From NCBI GenBank assembly GCA_024509875.1, contig JAMPIV010019101.1, positions 211,001 through 275,000 on the forward strand: 64,000 bases of DNA, written 5' to 3'. The translations under genes were made by a program, and so were the position numbers. Shown in pieces: positions 22,794-33,229 of the stretch. Origin of the DNA: Oreohelix idahoensis (taxonomy: Eukaryota > Mollusca > Gastropoda > Stylommatophora > Oreohelicidae). How positions within the stretch are numbered: the first letter of the stretch is position 1; each line of letters starts with the position of its first letter. The notes beneath the pieces were generated by a model. That model was not told where the DNA came from. It ran no database searches and saw only the letters and a list, made by a program, of their open reading frames with translations.

Positions 22794-24941
22794 ATGTCTA
22801 CACTTGAGTACTTTATTGAGCAAGGGAAAACCCTTGGTAAGACTGGTGATATATTAAAAGAGTATGCAAATACCCAATGGACTAAAGCACTGAAGTCTGA
22901 GGAGAAAAGACAAAAAGAGGAAAATAAAAGATTAGACAGAGAAGCTGAGCAAAAGAAGATAGATGCTGAGAATCTGAGACTGCAGATGCAGGCAGATGAA
23001 AGAATATTCCAGATGGAAATGGAAAAACAGAAAAGAGAAGCTGAAGCTCAGGATAAAAGATTACAAGCCGAGGCTGAAGAGAGAAAGTTACAAAGAGAGG
23101 CTGAAGAAAGAAAGTTACAAAGAGAGGCTGAGGAAAGAAAGTTACAAGCTGAGGCTGAGGAGAGAAAAACAAAAATGGAGCATGAAGAAAAACTCTTAGC
23201 TTTGGAGTTAGAGAAGTTAAAGTTGATGAACATGGGTAATGCTAATGATCCAAATAAGGGGTCATCTTCTGATAAAGCTAGTACTTTTAAGATTAAACTA
23301 CCAGCATTCAATGCTTCCAGTGACGATATAACGTTTTATCTGGATAGATTTGAACGTTCATGTAAAACACATAACATAGATAAATCACTGTATGTTTATC
23401 AGTTGTCCAATATACTTAGAGGTGATGCTTTGAATATGTTAAGCTTGGTAGATGAGCCTGACAAGAACAATTATGAGGTTGTCAGGGCGGTCTTGTTAAA
23501 GAAATACCAACTTAACGAAGACGGCTATCGTCTTCAGTTTAAAAATATGTTGCCAGAAACTGGAGTGGAATTCTCTGAATTCGTTTCAAAGATACGTCTT
23601 ACTTTTACACGTTGGGTTGAGCTGTCTAAGACAGAACATACATATGAAGCACTTATGGACTTACTACTTAGAGACAAGGTTATGTCTTCTGTCAATGAAT
23701 CTTTTCTTGCTTTTCTTCATGAGCATAAGCCTAAAAACATAAAAGAAATGGAAGAATACTGTTGCCAGTATGTCACTGCGCATCCTCACGTAACCATTAG
23801 CAACTCTAAAGTAAAAGAAGGTCTGCCAGTTGCTTCGGCAGCACCTTATGGCCCAAATTTCATGCGTAAATTTCAGGGTAGCCAACAAAATTTTAATAAG
23901 AAGAGTAACCGTAATTATGCTCAGAATCATAGCAATCAATTTCAGGGTGATTCTTCTTCGCAGAACTGGAGACAAGCTGATACTCCACGGTATACTACTC
24001 CCAATAATTTTAGACATTTTCGCAAAGGTAGTCAGTATAGAGGAAACTATTTTTCGCGGAGACCTCAAAACCAATATAATAGAGGTTCTCAACAGTATAG
24101 AAATGGTAATGACAGTTATGGAAACTGGAATTCAAACCAGGATAACAATTACAGTAGAGAGTATAATAATAATTTCAGAGGCAATAATGGTCGCGGTAGA
24201 TCTCAACATAAAAGAAAGAGATATCAACAGACAAACTCTGTACAGCAAGAGTCTCAGGGAGCATGTAAACAGGTTGATGATGATAAAAACTCTAGTGCTA
24301 TCACATATTCTGCTTTTGACTTTAGAAGGGCAACTAAATGTCCCCAATGCAGTACTTTGTTCGAACCGACTACCGTAACTACTTTAAGCTGTGGTCATCC
24401 TCTTCCCGCTCTTCCTGCTGCAGTTGCGCATGACGGGAGAGGTTCTCTTATCCTACATAAGGGTCTTGTAAATAGTAATCCAGTCTCAGTCCTTTTTGAT
24501 TCTGGATGTACTACTATTGGTGTTAGGCAATCTCTTGTAGATCCATCCTGTGCTACAGGAAAAGTTATCAAATGTGTCACATTTGGTGGCACTTTGGAAA
24601 AATATCCTACTGCCATAATACATATTTCTACTCCCTTCTTTACGGGAGATGTCCACGCGTGTCTTCTACCTAACCCTATAGCGGACCTTATTATCGGTCG
24701 TATTCACGGAGTTAGGGAATGTACCCCACAGCAGATTGCTGTTTGGGAGGAACAAAATATACAAGCTACCAATGCAGTGGTAACAAGAGCACAAGCTCTG
24801 GAAACACCTCATACTTCATTAACTGATAATAATGAAGTGAATAGCCAAAATAGTCACTTGATTATTTCACGTGCTTTACAAAAATTCTTCATTCTAGCAA
24901 AAAAAGGTGATCCGAATCAAAATACAAATAGAAAGTCTTAA
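22794..24941 (+). CDS. Gag-protease polyprotein of element G1
   Basis: 715 residues, uninterrupted. Residues about 25-150 are a highly charged helix-forming region with four tandem nine-residue units of the type LQREAEERK (23062-23169), probably a coiled coil. About 178-332 is a gag capsid region (FYLDRFERSC, LRGDALNML, then LLRDKVMSSV), SCAN-like in flavour. About 350-490 is an N/Q/R/G-rich stretch likely to bind RNA. There is no CCHC zinc knuckle; instead CPQC at 516-519 and CGH at 533-535. A retropepsin follows, with the active site LFDSGCTT (Asp at 569) and LIIGR near 633. The ATG at 22794 is the first in frame. The ORF ends at TAA 24939, seven bases before the integrase ORF in the same frame. 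Confidence 0.9.
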   Translation: MSTLEYFIEQGKTLGKTGDILKEYANTQWTKALKSEEKRQKEENKRLDREAEQKKIDAENLRLQMQADERIFQMEMEKQKREAEAQDKRLQAEAEERKLQREAEERKLQREAEERKLQAEAEERKTKMEHEEKLLALELEKLKLMNMGNANDPNKGSSSDKASTFKIKLPAFNASSDDITFYLDRFERSCKTHNIDKSLYVYQLSNILRGDALNMLSLVDEPDKNNYEVVRAVLLKKYQLNEDGYRLQFKNMLPETGVEFSEFVSKIRLTFTRWVELSKTEHTYEALMDLLLRDKVMSSVNESFLAFLHEHKPKNIKEMEEYCCQYVTAHPHVTISNSKVKEGLPVASAAPYGPNFMRKFQGSQQNFNKKSNRNYAQNHSNQFQGDSSSQNWRQADTPRYTTPNNFRHFRKGSQYRGNYFSRRPQNQYNRGSQQYRNGNDSYGNWNSNQDNNYSREYNNNFRGNNGRGRSQHKRKRYQQTNSVQQESQGACKQVDDDKNSSAITYSAFDFRRATKCPQCSTLFEPTTVTTLSCGHPLPALPAAVAHDGRGSLILHKGLVNSNPVSVLFDSGCTTIGVRQSLVDPSCATGKVIKCVTFGGTLEKYPTAIIHISTPFFTGDVHACLLPNPIADLIIGRIHGVRECTPQQIAVWEEQNIQATNAVVTRAQALETPHTSLTDNNEVNSQNSHLIISRALQKFFILAKKGDPNQNTNRKS

Positions 24942-26110
24942 ATTTCTATGAAGAATGGCGTACTTGTGCGTATGGTACAAGACTCAACTACGTCTCCACA
25001 TTCTCAAATTCTTGTGCCTAAGAGTATGAGATTGCAAATATTGCAACATGCTCATGACTCACAATGTGCTGGACATATGGGTTTTTCCCGTACAAAGTCG
25101 AGGGTTCTTGCTGCTTTCTTTTGGCAATTTGTGAGCAAGGACATGCGTATTTACTGTCGATCTTGCAAAGTACGTCAGGAGGTCAAATCTAAAGAACCAC
25201 GACATACTGCGCCTATCCAGGCTGCTGACATTCCTATTCGGCCGTTTCAGAAAATGGCAATAGATATTATTGGTCCTTTTAGGATCAAGTCAGCCAGAGA
25301 GGACATCAATTTATCCTTACATGTGTCGATATGTGCACACGTTGGCCAGAGGCTATACCTCTTAAGAGCATCTCCACTGCTGATATCGCAGACGCTCTTT
25401 GGCTGATATTTTCTCGCTTGGTATTCCCCAGAGAAATATTGTCAGACCATGGCACTCAACTTATATCGGACACTATGTCACAGGTAATGTCTATCTTACA
25501 TATTAAAAGGTCTCTCAGCAGTATCTATCACCCAATGTCTAATGGGTTAGTTGAGCGTTTGAATAGAACACTCAAGACTTTACTTGGAAGATAACTGAGG
25601 ATCATCCTCAGGATTGGGACAGGGTTTTACCCGCGGCTCTCTTTGCTTATAGAGAGGTCCCCAATGAACACAAAGGGTTTTCTCCTTTTGAACTTGTCTT
25701 TGGCGCGCGACCGCGCGGCCCTATGTCTTTACTCCACGATCTTATCACTGTCGATAATATTTGCGATGACACTCAATCTTCTTATGAGTATGTCATTGCT
25801 CTTAGGCAAAAGATCATCGAGGCATGCAAATTAGCAACTTCTTCATCCGAATTTGCTAAAGAAAAGGCAAGGCTATTTGCCAATAAGAACAGATGTCTAC
25901 GACAACTTTGTCCAGGTGACAAAGCATTCGTCCTACTTCCTTCAAGGGAGAACAGACTTCTTATTGCATGGAAAGGTCCGTATGCAATAGTCTCTAAAAT
26001 TTCCGACGTCGATTATGTTGTCGATATTGATGGAAAGCATAAAACTTTCCACATAAATATGCTCTCGGAATTTCATGAACGACCTGACTATTTGCAGCCT
26101 ATTTTCCAGG
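24942..26110 (+). pseudogene. Integrase of element G1, upstream of RT
   Basis: The first part (ORF 24948-25406) has the H2C2 zinc finger HAHDSQCAGH..CRSC and the first catalytic Asp in AIDIIGPF (25263). After a one-base frameshift near 25300 the core continues (VD..CTRWPEAIPL) with Asp in LSDHGTQL (25445) and Glu in GLVERLN (25553), leaving 35 residues between the last two, as usual. A second frameshift near 25588 precedes the C-terminal part in the third frame, which has a GPY/F-type motif (AWKGPYAIVSKI) near 25970. All catalytic residues are present but the frame is broken. It would insert the cDNA into chromosomal DNA. Its place before RT is the striking point. Confidence 0.9.
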
Positions 26111-27171
26111 CGACGGACGATTCTCCAGTACCTCATGGTCATTACTCATCCCTGTCAGTTATACAGGATGAGGAAACTACTTTTTCTTATGTCAATCTCC
26201 CTCTTCCTGTGATCCCACTTCAGTCTACGGAATCTTGGAAAAACGTTACCGTTTCTCCTAATCTTTCCGCTGATAAACATCGACAAGTCTCTTCGATGTT
26301 ACAAACATTTCAGGATGTCCTTACCGACATTCCGGGACACACACATGTCATTGAACATGACAGAGTACTTACTGACCATAATCCTATCAGAGTCAGACCC
26401 TATCCTATACCTATCCATTTTCAGTCACAAGTCGAGAAAGAATTGGATGAGATGATACGATTGGAAATAATCGAACCATCCACTTCAGCATACTCTTCGT
26501 CCATGGTTATTGTTCGAAAGAAAGACAATAACATTCGCCTTTGCATTGATTATCGCAAATTGAACCAAGTTACGAAGTTTGATGCTGAACCTATGCCATC
26601 GCTAGAAGAGCTACTAAACAAACTTTCTAATTCTAGATTCTTTACCAAACTTGACTTGTCAAAAGGTTATTGGCAAGTTTCTTTAACTGAACGAGCCAAA
26701 CCTCTTACTGCTTTTTCTACACCTAGGGGTTTATTTCAATGGAATTTCATGCCTTTCGGCCTTATGAACGCCCCTGCTACATTCGTACGCATGATGCGTC
26801 GAATTCTCTCATATCGTACAGATGTCATAGCATACTTAGACGATATCTGTCTGTTCAGCGACTTCTGGGAAGATCACTATCTGGGTTTATACGAATTGCT
26901 GTCTACTCTTCGCGAGTATAACTTAACTGCAAAACCCTCTAAAGCCTTTATAGGATTTAGCGAGATTTCTTTCCTGAGTCATCGTGTTGGTCATGGTCTT
27001 TTAAAGACAGAGGACCACAATGTTTCAAAAACATTAAACATTTCTGTCCCTAACACGAAAAAACAAGTGCGTAGTCTCTTAGGTTTGATACAATTTTACG
27101 GACGATTCATTCTGAATCTGTCCTCCATTATGGCACCCTCTTTCTACTTTATTGAAGAAAGGATCGCCTAA
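26111..27171 (+). pseudogene. Reverse transcriptase of element G1
   Basis: In one frame with the integrase C-terminus (ORF 25723-27171). A gypsy-type approach motif (LTDIPGHTHVIEHD) leads to RLCIDYRKLNQVT, FTKLDLSKGYWQV (first catalytic Asp), FMPFGLMNAPATF, and the active site AYLDDICLFS at about 26830-26859. The connection to RNase H has VRSLLGLIQFYGRFI. A frameshift near 27145 moves the reading to the RNase H frame, so the ORF ends in unrelated residues at 27171. The domain itself is whole. It copies the element RNA into DNA. Confidence 0.92.
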
Positions 27172-27649
27172 TCTGATCCGCTGGTCTCAAGAATGCCAAT
27201 CCTCATTGGACCAGATTAAAACTCTATTTTCATCTCCACCTATCCTTAGGTTACCTACTATTGAGAAGACTTTTGTTCTTCGAAGTGACGCCTCGTCCAC
27301 TGGGATTGGGGCAGCACTAATGCAGGAGTATTCAGATACTCTGCATCCGGAGATGTATATTTCTAGGAAATTAAATGCTGCAGAAAGGAATTATTCGGTT
27401 TTAGACCGTGAATTATTGGCTATGGTTTGGTCAATTCTCAAGTTACAAAGATTCCTTCTAGGCGCACATTTCATTGTGGAAACCGACCAGAAAGCTCTTA
27501 CTGCTATTCAGAGCAAAAACTTGAAGAGCTCGAGGTCCACTCGATATGCCATAGCTCTTCAACCCTTTCATTACACGGTGCGAGCTATCCGTGGTTCGGA
27601 TAATGTGATGGCAGACATTCTGTCTAGATGCCCACATGATTCCACTTAA
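27146..27649 (+). pseudogene. RNase H of element G1
   Basis: ORF 27152-27649, entered by frameshift from the RT. Motifs of gypsy RNase H are present: VLRSDASSTGIGAALMQ (first Asp), ERNYSVLDRELLAMVW (Glu), FIVETDQKAL (Asp) and the terminal GSDNVMADILSRC. It ends with a stop right after this motif; no integrase follows, unlike the gypsy fragment at 6.3-7.8 kb where integrase comes directly after ADALSRL. Confidence 0.92.
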
Positions 27650-28418
27650 TTCTTCTGTCATATATATTTCCTGTTAAACGTCGAGATCTATAACAGTTCT
27701 CTACTATAAGGATATATTAGCACATATGTGCTCATTTTGGGAATTTATAGCATTGTACTGTATAATTGCCTTGTTCTGTTACTGATTTTGGTATAACGGA
27801 AGAAGGCTTGGTTAGCAATATACGGGCCAAAAGCTCACATGGCCACAATTTATATATTGTATTTTGATTACTGTATTAAGAAATTTAGCATATACCATAA
27901 AGATTTTGTGTTATTGATATTTTCGCAGCACATCAGTGACGTCTGCGAGAGTATGGACATTATGTCAACCATGAAGTATGTCACGTTCTCACCTACTTTG
28001 GAACGATTATATCCATGTCTACGAGGAACAGCTGATTTATTAGTATTGATTAGTAATGCATTGTATCATGATATTATTACATTCTTGTATAATGTATTTT
28101 TGGTTTAAAATGTGTAGTTCATTACACTTCATACTATGATAACATATTTGTATTTATGTGAGTATAATTTTGCTTACATTATGATGTTGCCATCACTGTG
28201 GCTTATGTTGGTGGCACATCCCTGGAATATACGTGTACACTTAGGGAAATATTTTCTCTAAGAATCTGAGATATAATCTCAGCTATCGCTCCATGCGTCG
28301 AGCTAGCCTCATATTAGGCATTATATCCGCGCATCATACGTGCGTTACGAGCCTGGTGTTTCTGGCTCTTGGATTTAAAAAAAAAGTTTCATTTTTTTTC
28401 CCGGGGGGTGCGGTAATC
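27650..28418 (+). other. 3' untranslated region of element G1
   Basis: 770 bp between RNase H and the 3' LTR. An 89-codon ORF at 27839-28108 has no signal peptide and transmembrane pattern clear enough to call an envelope gene, and I do not recognise it. Just before the LTR lies an A/T run then CCCGGGGGGTGCGG (28401-28414), a poor but possible polypurine tract. Confidence 0.7.
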
Positions 28419-29802
28419 TGTTACGCACATAATTTTTCTAAGACTTTGTATAATTAACTTGCCTGAATTGTACACTGTAATTTTTTCTTGGTCGAAGGTA
28501 AACAACCCTTGTTTGACTGTGATTACATTTTCAATGGTGGTTACCTTCTCTTGTGTTCTGACTCGCCGGTCCATTTTTTCGATCGATGTCAGGCCATTCT
28601 CCTTATATGGTAGCATCGATCAACTGTTTCTTGGAATGATTGAAACCAGAGTTGATGTTTTATTCCATGTCCATATAAGGCGTGATTTCTGAACATAGCT
28701 TTGTTGGAATGTTTCCTTCATCGTCTCGTTTTGAGTGTTACTCAGGCGTATGCGTTCTGCGCATGTCTGGACTTTAAGAGAGTTAGAATAGTCTTCCGCC
28801 CAGGGAGTTCGACAAGATGTTTTGAGCAGAGAGGACGCCATGCTGCGTCTGTGATTTTTGATAGGGAATTCTGTAGTCCTCCTGTGAGTTAGTTAACTAA
28901 CGAGGCTTTCCCTATATGATTCGAAAACGCCTGGAGGCGTATGTTTTGTGGTGTTGATTCTGAAGCAAGGTAATACCCTCCTTTATTGAACTCTGTGATC
29001 TACCTAGATGTTTGACATGTTGTCGTTCTCTGCTCGCTTGTGTGTTACAGAAAGGAGAGGTTCTTCTACTAGGAATTACACCCCAAGTATCTTCATACCT
29101 GAGATCTATATATATATATATATATATACGGGTCGCTCTAGGCCCAGAGAACAATTTCTATGTTCTAGGATCTTCGCTATGCCAGCGATTGCACCTATGT
29201 CGAGGGTTGGACTTAGGGATGCTATAAAGGTCAGCTTGACCTGTACTCCTGAAATGCCATTCTCGTGCGGACAGTAATAGACTTATTTTTGTACATCTGA
29301 TCTGCCAGCATCAGAGAGGAGTACTGATATTTATGAATATTTATGATATGAAGCTGAGGCTATCGTCAGCTAGGATTACCTATATCAACTTAGAGAATGT
29401 ATGCAGATCCATGAAGAAACTTTATTAATGCTGAATACTATGAACTGTCATGTCCATGACTTTTTGTGAAATGGATGTATCATTATCTGTCATTGTGGCG
29501 TCCGAAATAAATGATGGAAACGTCACCAGCAGTTATAACATTTCTATGACTTATACATGTCATAACTCCTGTATTGTAGAACTGGGAATCTACGTCACAC
29601 ATACACACACGGCAACCTACTTCAAACCAGACAAGACACCATCACCACAGCCTATATATATATTCCTGGTGTCTATAGGGGTGGTACTTACTTGGCTACA
29701 AACTAACAACGACTTGGACTTATACCTGTAAATGTTCATAGTGGCCAGATTGTGGCTTATCATCTTTAGTGGTCAGTAGTCAGCCTAAAACCACCCTTAT
29801 CA
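28419..29802 (+). repeat. 3' LTR of element G1
   Basis: 1384 bp, beginning TGTTACGCAC and ending CTTATCA, followed by the target duplication GTCAC. Differences from the 5' copy include single-base changes near 28503, 28724, 29087 and 29209 and a longer (TA)n at about 29106-29128. Confidence 0.92.
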
Positions 29803-30424
29803 GTCACACTCTACTATCCAAAGAATTTTGGAAAGATTTCAGGCCACAGGAAGTGTGGAGGTTCGCCACCGGCCAGGTCGCCCTAGATGCACCAATAGAC
29901 ATGATGACCGGTACCTCTTGTTGTCAGCCCTGCGCCATCGAACAGTGACTTGTTCCACTCTAAGATGTCAGCTGAGACAAACTGTAAACGTTAATGTCAG
30001 TCAAAGCACCATTCGAAGACGTTTACATGAATTTGGACTGGCTGCTCGACGTCCTGCAGTCAGAATCCCTCTTACTCCTGATCATCGCAGATCCCGTGTT
30101 GCTTGGTGTTGCGAGCACATCCGATGGACAAGGCAACAATGGAGTCAAGTTCTCTTCACTGATGAATCTCGCTTCGCTGTGTCATTCAATGATGGCAGGA
30201 TTCGAGTTTGGAGACGACCAGGAGAGCGATTTACTGATGACACAATTCGAGAGGTGGATCGTTATGGTAGGGGCTCTGTCATGGCCTGGGGAGGCTTCTA
30301 CAGACACGGCAGGACCCCACTCTACATCATCCAAGGCAACTTGAACGGCCCAAGATACCAGAACGAAATCTTGAGACCAATTGTTCAGCCTTCTCTGGAG
30401 GCCATAGGTGGTAATGTAGTTCTT
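29803..30424 (+). pseudogene. Tc1-like transposase, central part
   Basis: Reads from HSTIQRILERF through a GRPR motif (HRPGRPR), the second helix-turn-helix (STIRRRLHEFGL) and the catalytic core with the first Asp in LFTDESRF (gat at 30161) and VMAWGGF. Similarity stops at about 30424, before the second Asp and the third catalytic residue. The ORF then runs on into LINE-derived sequence and ends at 30460. The missing C-terminus makes it inactive. Together with 19958-20063 it forms one gene split by the LTR element. Confidence 0.92.
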
Positions 30425-30615
30425 CGCAGTATCAAAGGACATCTGAAGATGAACGATTAGAGGATGAAAGAGCTACGTTACGTGTCGGGTAGACAAAGCA
30501 GACAGAAGTTAACATGATGATGAAGGTGTGGGAGGAACTTGAGCTAATGGCAGGTGACAGGATGACTTGGCATGTGTTTATTGAAGGCCTATTCTGCTCG
30601 TGAAGCTAAAGGGTA
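30425..30615 (+). pseudogene. 3' end of an RTE-like LINE
   Basis: The translation VWEELELMAGDRMTWHVFIE matches the C-terminal end of the LINE at 7.77 kb (TWKELEMMARDRRTWHVFVE), followed by a stop and GGGTAATTGATTGATA. Only the last 60 or so codons are present, as in a strongly 5'-truncated insertion. It interrupts or replaces the end of the Tc1-like transposase. Confidence 0.8.
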
Positions 30616-32333
30616 ATTGATTGATAAAGCGAGACACCATTGTCGACCTACAACGAGGACATATATGCATTTAAATACTGTAATATTCAGGACGATGACA
30701 TATTTTATCTTCAGTTAGTCTCCAAATTTTGAAGCACTGTATTAATAAATATTTTGCTGTACTATAGGTTGCTCGAGCTATACAGTATGAGGTATATAAG
30801 ACTAATACAATAAATGTACACTGTAGTGTGAGCCAATGAAGGGAAACGTTTTTAAAAAATGTCTTTTTAATTTACCGTGCTCAAGTGTTGTACGTACAGC
30901 TCCAAGCAGTCATCAGAAAATTGGCATGAATTAACGAACCAACCATCATTGTACAAAAATGGTAGGTTGCGTACTCAAGTTTAAGTTGTTATCAGAATAC
31001 AGTATTTGGCTGATAGTAATTTCTGGAGCTTTCACATGACGGTTTATGCATGTATTTTTGTGCTCACTCACACCTTCAGCCCCTCCGGCAGAATCATCTC
31101 TTTTTCTTCATTTTCCTCACCGATCATCATAGTATTTGGAGTATTTGGCATATTTTACGCCCTATATTCTTTCTGTCACCACTCCCAGACTGTCTACGTT
31201 CCGCCTCGTGGCTCGTGATAATACCCGTTCTTTTAACGTTCAGCGAGCGATATTCTTAACATGAAAAGCCGGCTCGCCACCTTTTGATACAGACGGCAAA
31301 CGTGAAGAGAGATAGCGACTTTGATGTAAATCACTTCCGGGGCCAGCGACAATCAGGCAATTAACACCTGGGTTGAGGTCTGTATGTCTGAGGAAACCAT
31401 ATTGTTTGTCTGAGTGGCCGGCGATCCTTTTGTTTGGCTGTCTGGAGAACACACGATCACAGGCGATAATGAGATAATTGTTTAACGGGTCAATCCCTGT
31501 GACAAGATTGTCCCAGAAAATCTGTCTGGCGAGTCAATATTTGAAATTAGCATCTGGACGTCAGATAGGTTCCCAGATTTGTTGTGAGTTGGCGGAAATA
31601 TTATCGCATGATTTGAAAGGTGTCACGCATTGTAATATTAAATGTGATATTTTAAACACGCGGAGATTATGAATTTAAACACCCTTACCCACATAATGCA
31701 AAAGAGCTTATGATTGGATTGAAGTGAGAACCGGAATAAACATTGAATGTCATTGGAAATTTCGACAGAAGTACCATCTGTGTTTTGAACTGAGAATGAA
31801 AGATATAATCTAGCGAAATCAGAGACACGGAACACAGACTGCTTCGCAACTTCAAACGAGCAACTCCCAAAAAAGCCAGAAAGAAAAGGATCGGACCAAG
31901 GATTCCAATATTATAAGTGACAGATCGAGTATTTGGGGAACTTTGGAACTTACAAGTAAACCCGCATATTTAAATACAAGACTGGAAGCTTAAGGGATCA
32001 GGACTTTAAATATCAAGACTGGAAACCTAGGAATTGGATCACCCGTCATAAGAAAAACTTTCCCAGGCAACCCAGGCCATGTGTTTCGCAGATTCACGCG
32101 TCATAAGAGGAATTCATACTTTCTCAGACCAAGTGTTTCGCAGATTCACCGGTCATAAGAGGGATTCAAAATAATCAGACCAAGTGATTCGAGAGCATAT
32201 AATCTAAATTGCTCGTGTCCATTCTAACCAGTGCGAGGAGATTGTGTATTCCCAAAATCTTGGGGTAAGTGTAACAATTATTTTACAAATGTGAATGTGA
32301 CCTGTTTCTTGCTAAGTGGTTATATATATATAT
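30616..32333. other. No gene seen; short tandem repeat at about 32088-32195
   Basis: ORFs are at most 70 codons and featureless. Around 32088-32195 a unit of about 50 bp with GTGTTTCGCAGATTCAC and GTCATAAGAG occurs twice with a decayed third. Nothing else recognised. Confidence 0.5.
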
Positions 32334-32490
32334 ATGAGGCTGGCAACCTCAACATATGAAAAAAGTATATTCATAAACCACTACAGCAAGCGCTGGTGAT
32401 TTATTCTGGCTAGTCGTGCGGAAAACCGACAGCAGAGATGTCCCCAGACTCCGAATGGAGCAGTGATGACTGATAATTACATCACATGTG
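32334..32490 (+). repeat. Dispersed repeat F, copy 1
   Basis: Shares with 45171-45335 the blocks GAGGCTGG.AACCTCA, AACCAC.ACAGCAAGCGCT, GTGATT and CCCAGACTCC/CCCAAACTCC. Non-coding, family unknown, roughly 160 bp. Confidence 0.75.
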
Positions 32491-33099
32491 CCTAACGTGT
32501 GTAATATTTTGTGAGATCTATGCACTTTGCTAATTGTAACTCAGGCAACTCATTATTCGCGCCATCCAGACACATTTTCCCAGTTTAATACCCGGAAGAA
32601 TATTGGTTATTTTTAATCATCGTCCATGAGCTACACTGTGTACTCGGGAATTTAATTCTTCTGAGAGATTAACATTGGTGGGAGTACAGCGAGAATGCGC
32701 CTGTTAATTGGCAGCCCACAAATGTACTTAGCAAAGGCATTTGTTTTTCTATTTTGTCTAAAAAGTTCGTGGAACTAGGCTAGTCGTGAGTGACACGCAG
32801 GGAATCAACACCAACCGCCTCAACTGGAAAAGATGTGTAGATAAGAGCCCTCAACGCCGAACACTGCCGAAAAAAACGGCTGCAGAACCCCCTTTTATCT
32901 GTTAAGTACTTATAAAAAAGCACCAGCAACCGGACATAATTTTCTGAACTATGTTCTCACCCTAAATCTCCGTGAAGAGAAAATTTGATTCCAATTTAAA
33001 ATTCCCCAGCGTGTCGTTTATTTTAAACTGTTAATACTAATTGATTATTAAATTTGTAACCTGTTGTTTTAAAACTAAACAATAGTTGTTTTTTCAATT

Positions 33100-33131
33100 A
33101 TTACATGTATGAAAGCAAACGTATGAGCCAG

Positions 33132-33229
<98 letters not shown>

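Larger units (their letters stand above)
20064..29802 (+). mobile_element. Complete Gmr1-like Ty3/gypsy LTR retrotransposon (element G1)
   Basis: 9739 bp, flanked by GTCAC at 20059-20063 and 29803-29807. The LTRs at both ends start TG and end CA. The internal order is leader, gag-protease ORF, integrase, reverse transcriptase, RNase H, 3' untranslated region. Integrase ahead of RT is the order of Ty1/copia and of the Gmr1-like group of Ty3/gypsy elements, while the RT, RNase H and gag are gypsy-like. There is no env-like ORF. The pol part has one in-frame stop and three frameshifts, so this copy is not expected to make a full Pol protein. Confidence 0.9.
19599..30424 (+). mobile_element. Tc1-like DNA transposon, split by an LTR element and 3'-truncated
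   Basis: A candidate left terminal sequence CTACTCGTCAAAAGTCAAGG starts after a TATA at 19595. About 340 bp of leader precede the transposase start at 19958. The element is interrupted at 20063/29803 by the LTR retrotransposon and continues to about 30424, where an RTE LINE tail replaces its 3' part. The right terminal inverted repeat is therefore missing and this copy cannot move by itself. Without the 9.7-kb insert the remaining Tc1 part is about 1.1 kb. Confidence 0.85.

Noticed and set aside
23664..24378. ORFs of 142 and 182 codons in other frames
   Set aside because: They overlap the gag-protease ORF of G1 and show no motif; they are caused by its biased composition.
22794..24941. A host gene encoding a coiled-coil protein
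   Set aside because: The capsid-like region, retropepsin motif and position between LTR and integrase identify it as gag-protease of the LTR element.
27839..28108. Possible env gene after RNase H in G1
   Set aside because: Only 89 codons, without a convincing signal peptide, cleavage site or fusion-type segment, so G1 is treated as a retrotransposon without env.
20063..29802. The 1.38-kb repeats as a plain segmental duplication
   Set aside because: TG/CA ends, GTCAC target duplication, an interior gag-pol and the Tc1 frame continuity show they are LTRs.
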